DNA of 64,000 nucleotides from Favolaschia claudopus (Eukaryota > Basidiomycota > Agaricomycetes > Agaricales > Mycenaceae). This document shows, one piece after another, positions 61,224 to 64,000 of this stretch; the first letter of the stretch is position 1; every line of letters begins with the position of its first letter. Made by a program: the position numbers and the translations under genes. The DNA is taken from positions 2,232,001 to 2,296,000 of the forward strand of contig JAWWNJ010000014.1 in NCBI GenBank assembly GCA_037176885.1. Reading direction: 5' to 3'. The notes under the pieces were generated by a model. That model worked only from the letters and a program-made list of their open reading frames with translations. It did no database searches and was not told the DNA's origin.

Positions 61224-64000
61224 TGTCCAGAGCGCCAAGATTGACAACACGACTACTCTGGTCTCTACGATCCAGGGTGTCCTCGATTCCCGTCGCCGCA
61301 GAAAGTCCCCGAAGACCGAGGGTCAGTCGCAGGAGTCGGCCCTCGCAGCGTTGGAGCACACTGCCATCGCTCGCGGTACGAAATTCTGTCGTAACTGCAA
61401 GCATGAAGGTCATATTGCGGACGACTGCTGGCAACCGGGTGGCGGTAAGGCCGGTCAGGGCCCGAAGCAGCAGCAGCATAAAAAGAAGGGGAAGAGGGGT
61501 AAGGGCAAGGAGAAGGCCCACAATACGGATGGAGGGGGAGACAAAAAATCCAACAATGTACGCTTCGAGACATGCTTAATGGCCTCCGTGGCCGACTTCT
61601 CCTCTTACTCCCTGCGTGATGAGAGCATTCCGGCTACACCTCCGACGTCATCCTCCCAGACCAACAACTCCGCGTACAGTGCACGTACAGCGGGTGCGTC
61701 TACCATCATCGATTCCGGTACATCGACACACATTCACTCCGTTCGACGCGATTTCGTTTCTTACGCCCAAGCCGTATCCGGAAATATCAGCGGGTTCGGC
61801 AACGGTTCGAGGAAAATCGAGGGTCGCGGTGAAGCACAGCTACTAGCGTCCCATCCTAAGGGTGGTAACGTCTGACTCAGGTTGAAAGATACCTGTTATG
61901 TCCCTGAATCTCAGCCGACGCTTATATCAGTGTCGCGGCTTGATCAGGCGGACTGTTACACCGTCTTTGGCGGTGGACGCTGTGTTACCTTTGAGAAGGG
62001 TGACAGTGGCAAGCTCATCCGCAACCTCATTTCGTCCGAGAAGGTTATTCTGACCGCCTCTCTCGGCAGCGATCGCCTCTATCACCTCGATTCCTCCTCG
62101 TCGACGAAGAATTCTTTTTCCACCTCGTCTCGACCTCCGACCTCAAAGCTTGAGGAGCTGCATCAGCGTCTAGGGCATCTAGGCTACCCTGCGCTGCGCG
62201 CTCTCGTTCGGAAGGGTCACATTTCAGGTGTGAAACTATCTACGGCGGAACTCAATGCTGAGCCGCCGGTATGTCAATCTTGTATGGAGGGCAAGATGAC
62301 TCGTGCCTCTTTTCCTCCTTCGGAAGAGGAAAATGCCGAACAGATTCTCGATCACGTTCATTCAGATCTTTGGACTGCTCCAGTCCGTACTCTGAACGGA
62401 TCGAAATATGCCCTCGCTTTCACCGATGACTGCTCTCGCTGGATTTGGATGTTTTACCTGCGTCACAAGAGTGATGCAGTAGCTGCATTCAAGGAGTGGT
62501 TGGAGATGGTCGAGCGTGAGACAGGTCGCAAGCTTAAGGTCTGGCACGTCGATAATGGGGGTGAATTTATCAACGAAGACCTGAAGCGGTTCTTGAAGGC
62601 ACGTGGTATTCAGCTCAAAACCAGCGCTCCACGTACTCCTGAACAGAACGGTGTTGCCGAACGTCAGTTTAGGTCTATTTTTGACCGCGTTCGCACCGTC
62701 CTCATCGACGCCGACCTGCCGCTTAGCATGTGGGCTGAGGCCAGCAATTACATGGTCTATGTCAAAAACCGTAACCCACACAGCGCTCTCGACCTTCGTA
62801 CCCCTTTCTCCATCCGCTTCCCAAACCGCAAACAGCCGAAGTACAGGTCTTTTCACCGTTTCGGTTGCAGGGCTTACCTCTATAATGACAATCCTAATCA
62901 CAAAAAGTTCGACCATCGCGGCGAATCGGTTATTTTTGTTGGGTACCCGGATGATCGCAAGGCTTGGAAGGTTTATCGCCCCTCAAAGCGTACCTTCGGA
63001 TCGTCGCCTCATATCAAATTCGACGACAACTCAAATTGTGGGGAATTTCGGGCTGAGGGGGAGATACACTCATACAAATATTCTTCTCTCAAATCGTCTT
63101 CGACCGAAGCTGATGATGATGATTACAGCCCTCCTTCCTCCACTTCTACGCCTCCAACTGCCAATCCGGTACCTCCTCGTGCACCATCCCCTCCTGCTCC
63201 GGCTGGACCTGCGGATGTTGTGTCACAACCTAAACCCCGGGCACCTCGTCAACCTCGTCCTCTACCACCTCCGCGCGACTGAGCTCAAGGCCGCCGCCGC
63301 AAACCTTAATTCAGGCTTAGCAGCAGCGCCAGCTCCAGAGGACCCTGACCGTGCGCCGGAAGATTCTGCTTTCGCGGAATCCTGGGACGAATTTGAGTAC
63401 GCTCATATCATTGGTCCCGGCGAAGTTCCTCGCAACTACAAGGAAGCGATGGAATCGCCCGATCGTTCCGAGTGGAAGAGCGCGATGGAAGTCGAGCTCG
63501 ATAGCATTGCGAGGATAGGTACATGGGAACTTGTCCCACCACCTCCCGGTGTCACTCCGCTTGGTTCGCTCTGGGTCTATGCCTTGAAGCACGACAGTAC
63601 TGGTGCCATCACTCGGTACAAAGCTCGTCTATGTGCTCAGGGTACACCCCAGCGCCCAGGTATCGATTTTTCGATGTCTTTTGCTCCTGTTGTGAAGTCA
63701 GAGTCGCTTCGTTACCTCCTAACCCTAGCTGCAAAGCTGGACTGGGAATTCCACGTTGTGGACGTCGACTCCGCCTTTCTCAACAGCGAGACGGATCCAG
63801 ACGAGCCACCTATCTACATGCGACAGCCTCAGGGCCATCGTGTTCGTGGAAAGGAGGACTATGTCTGTCTCCTGAAAAGGGGAATTTACGGGTTAAAGCA
63901 AGCCGCACTTCTCTGGTACCAAAAGTTACGTTCCATTTTGGTCAAGATTGGTTTCCGGGTGTGCATTGCTGATCCGTGCGTCTTTATTCGTCGCCTGGAG
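61224..64000 (+). pseudogene. Copia retrotransposon gag C-terminus and pol, runs off the window
   Basis: Ty1/Copia polyprotein, 5' truncated. In order: a zinc knuckle CRNCKHEGHIADDCWQPGGG (61387); protease TIIDSGTSTHIHSVRRDF (61702); TGA at 61873-61875; then CYVPESQPTLISVSRLDQAD; a gag-pre-integrase HQRLGHLGYPALRALVRKG with CQSCMEGK (62161-62295); integrase catalytic residues in HSDLWTAP (D), HVDNGGEFINED (D) and PRTPEQNGVAERQF (E); a proline-rich linker; a 1-bp frameshift near 63279; then reverse transcriptase SEWKSAMEVELDSIARIGTW, LCAQGTPQRPGIDF, FAPVVKSESLRYLLTLAAKL, HVVDVDSAFLN and LLKRGIYGLKQAALLWYQKL. It continues past 64000, so RNase H and the 3' LTR are outside. No 5' LTR was seen. 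The TGA is consistent with a CGA to TGA change. Confidence 0.92.

Noticed and set aside
62362..62916. 184-codon minus-strand frame
   Set aside because: Antisense shadow of the Copia integrase.

Overview
The window reads as a basidiomycete (mushroom-type, Agaricomycetes) genomic stretch made almost entirely of transposable elements and their debris. The basis for the organism call is the mix of families (basidiomycete-style integrase-core genes, alpha-kinases, Plavaka, Helitron, Tad-like LINE, Copia and Gypsy), genes broken by many 45-65 bp GT-AG introns, and dense TIR elements. No conserved host gene is intact; no tRNA, rRNA or CRISPR was seen.

Layout. 1-3.3 kb: a 171-bp tandem repeat cut by a TA-flanked MITE, then two TIR elements. 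3.35-8.05 kb (minus): a MULE transposase whose frame joins, through three phase-0 introns, to an upstream Ulp1 (C48) protease-like domain, with SUMO-interaction-like motifs in the linker. 8-14.2 kb: MITEs, a foldback element nested in a MITE, and a 1.1 kb TIR element with leftover coding exons. 14.7-20.2 kb: a LINE (endonuclease plus reverse transcriptase) interrupted by a Helitron Rep fragment and by a hAT MITE with an 8-bp target-site duplication. 20.9-25.8 kb: a TIR element followed by a 4.5 kb non-coding composite with a degenerate minisatellite and exact duplicated ends. 26.9-28 kb: a broken transposase N-terminus. 28-33.9 kb: more MITEs, foldbacks, and a decayed C2H2 zinc-finger gene. 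33.9-36.1 kb (minus): a broken hAT transposase. 36-40.6 kb: unrecognised decayed coding pieces and MITEs.

41-42.6 kb and 57.6-60.7 kb each hold an alpha-kinase gene head to head with an integrase-core (rve-like) transposase gene; the first pair is truncated on both facing sides, the second is nearly complete. That recurring two-gene arrangement is the most promising candidate for an undescribed mobile unit. Between them: a Plavaka fragment, the 5' half of a Copia element, two nested repeat stacks (45.3-46.5 kb and 50.2-51.3 kb), several repeat arrays, and a Gypsy LTR with a long gag ORF (54.7-57.5 kb). 61.2-64 kb is a second Copia element (zinc knuckle, protease, integrase, reverse transcriptase) running off the end.

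The genes do not form a host pathway. They record successive transposition: elements inside elements, with target duplications that allow parts of the insertion order to be read. Some in-frame stops look like C-to-T or G-to-A changes, consistent with cytosine deamination. All family names come from reading motifs by eye; no database search was run.
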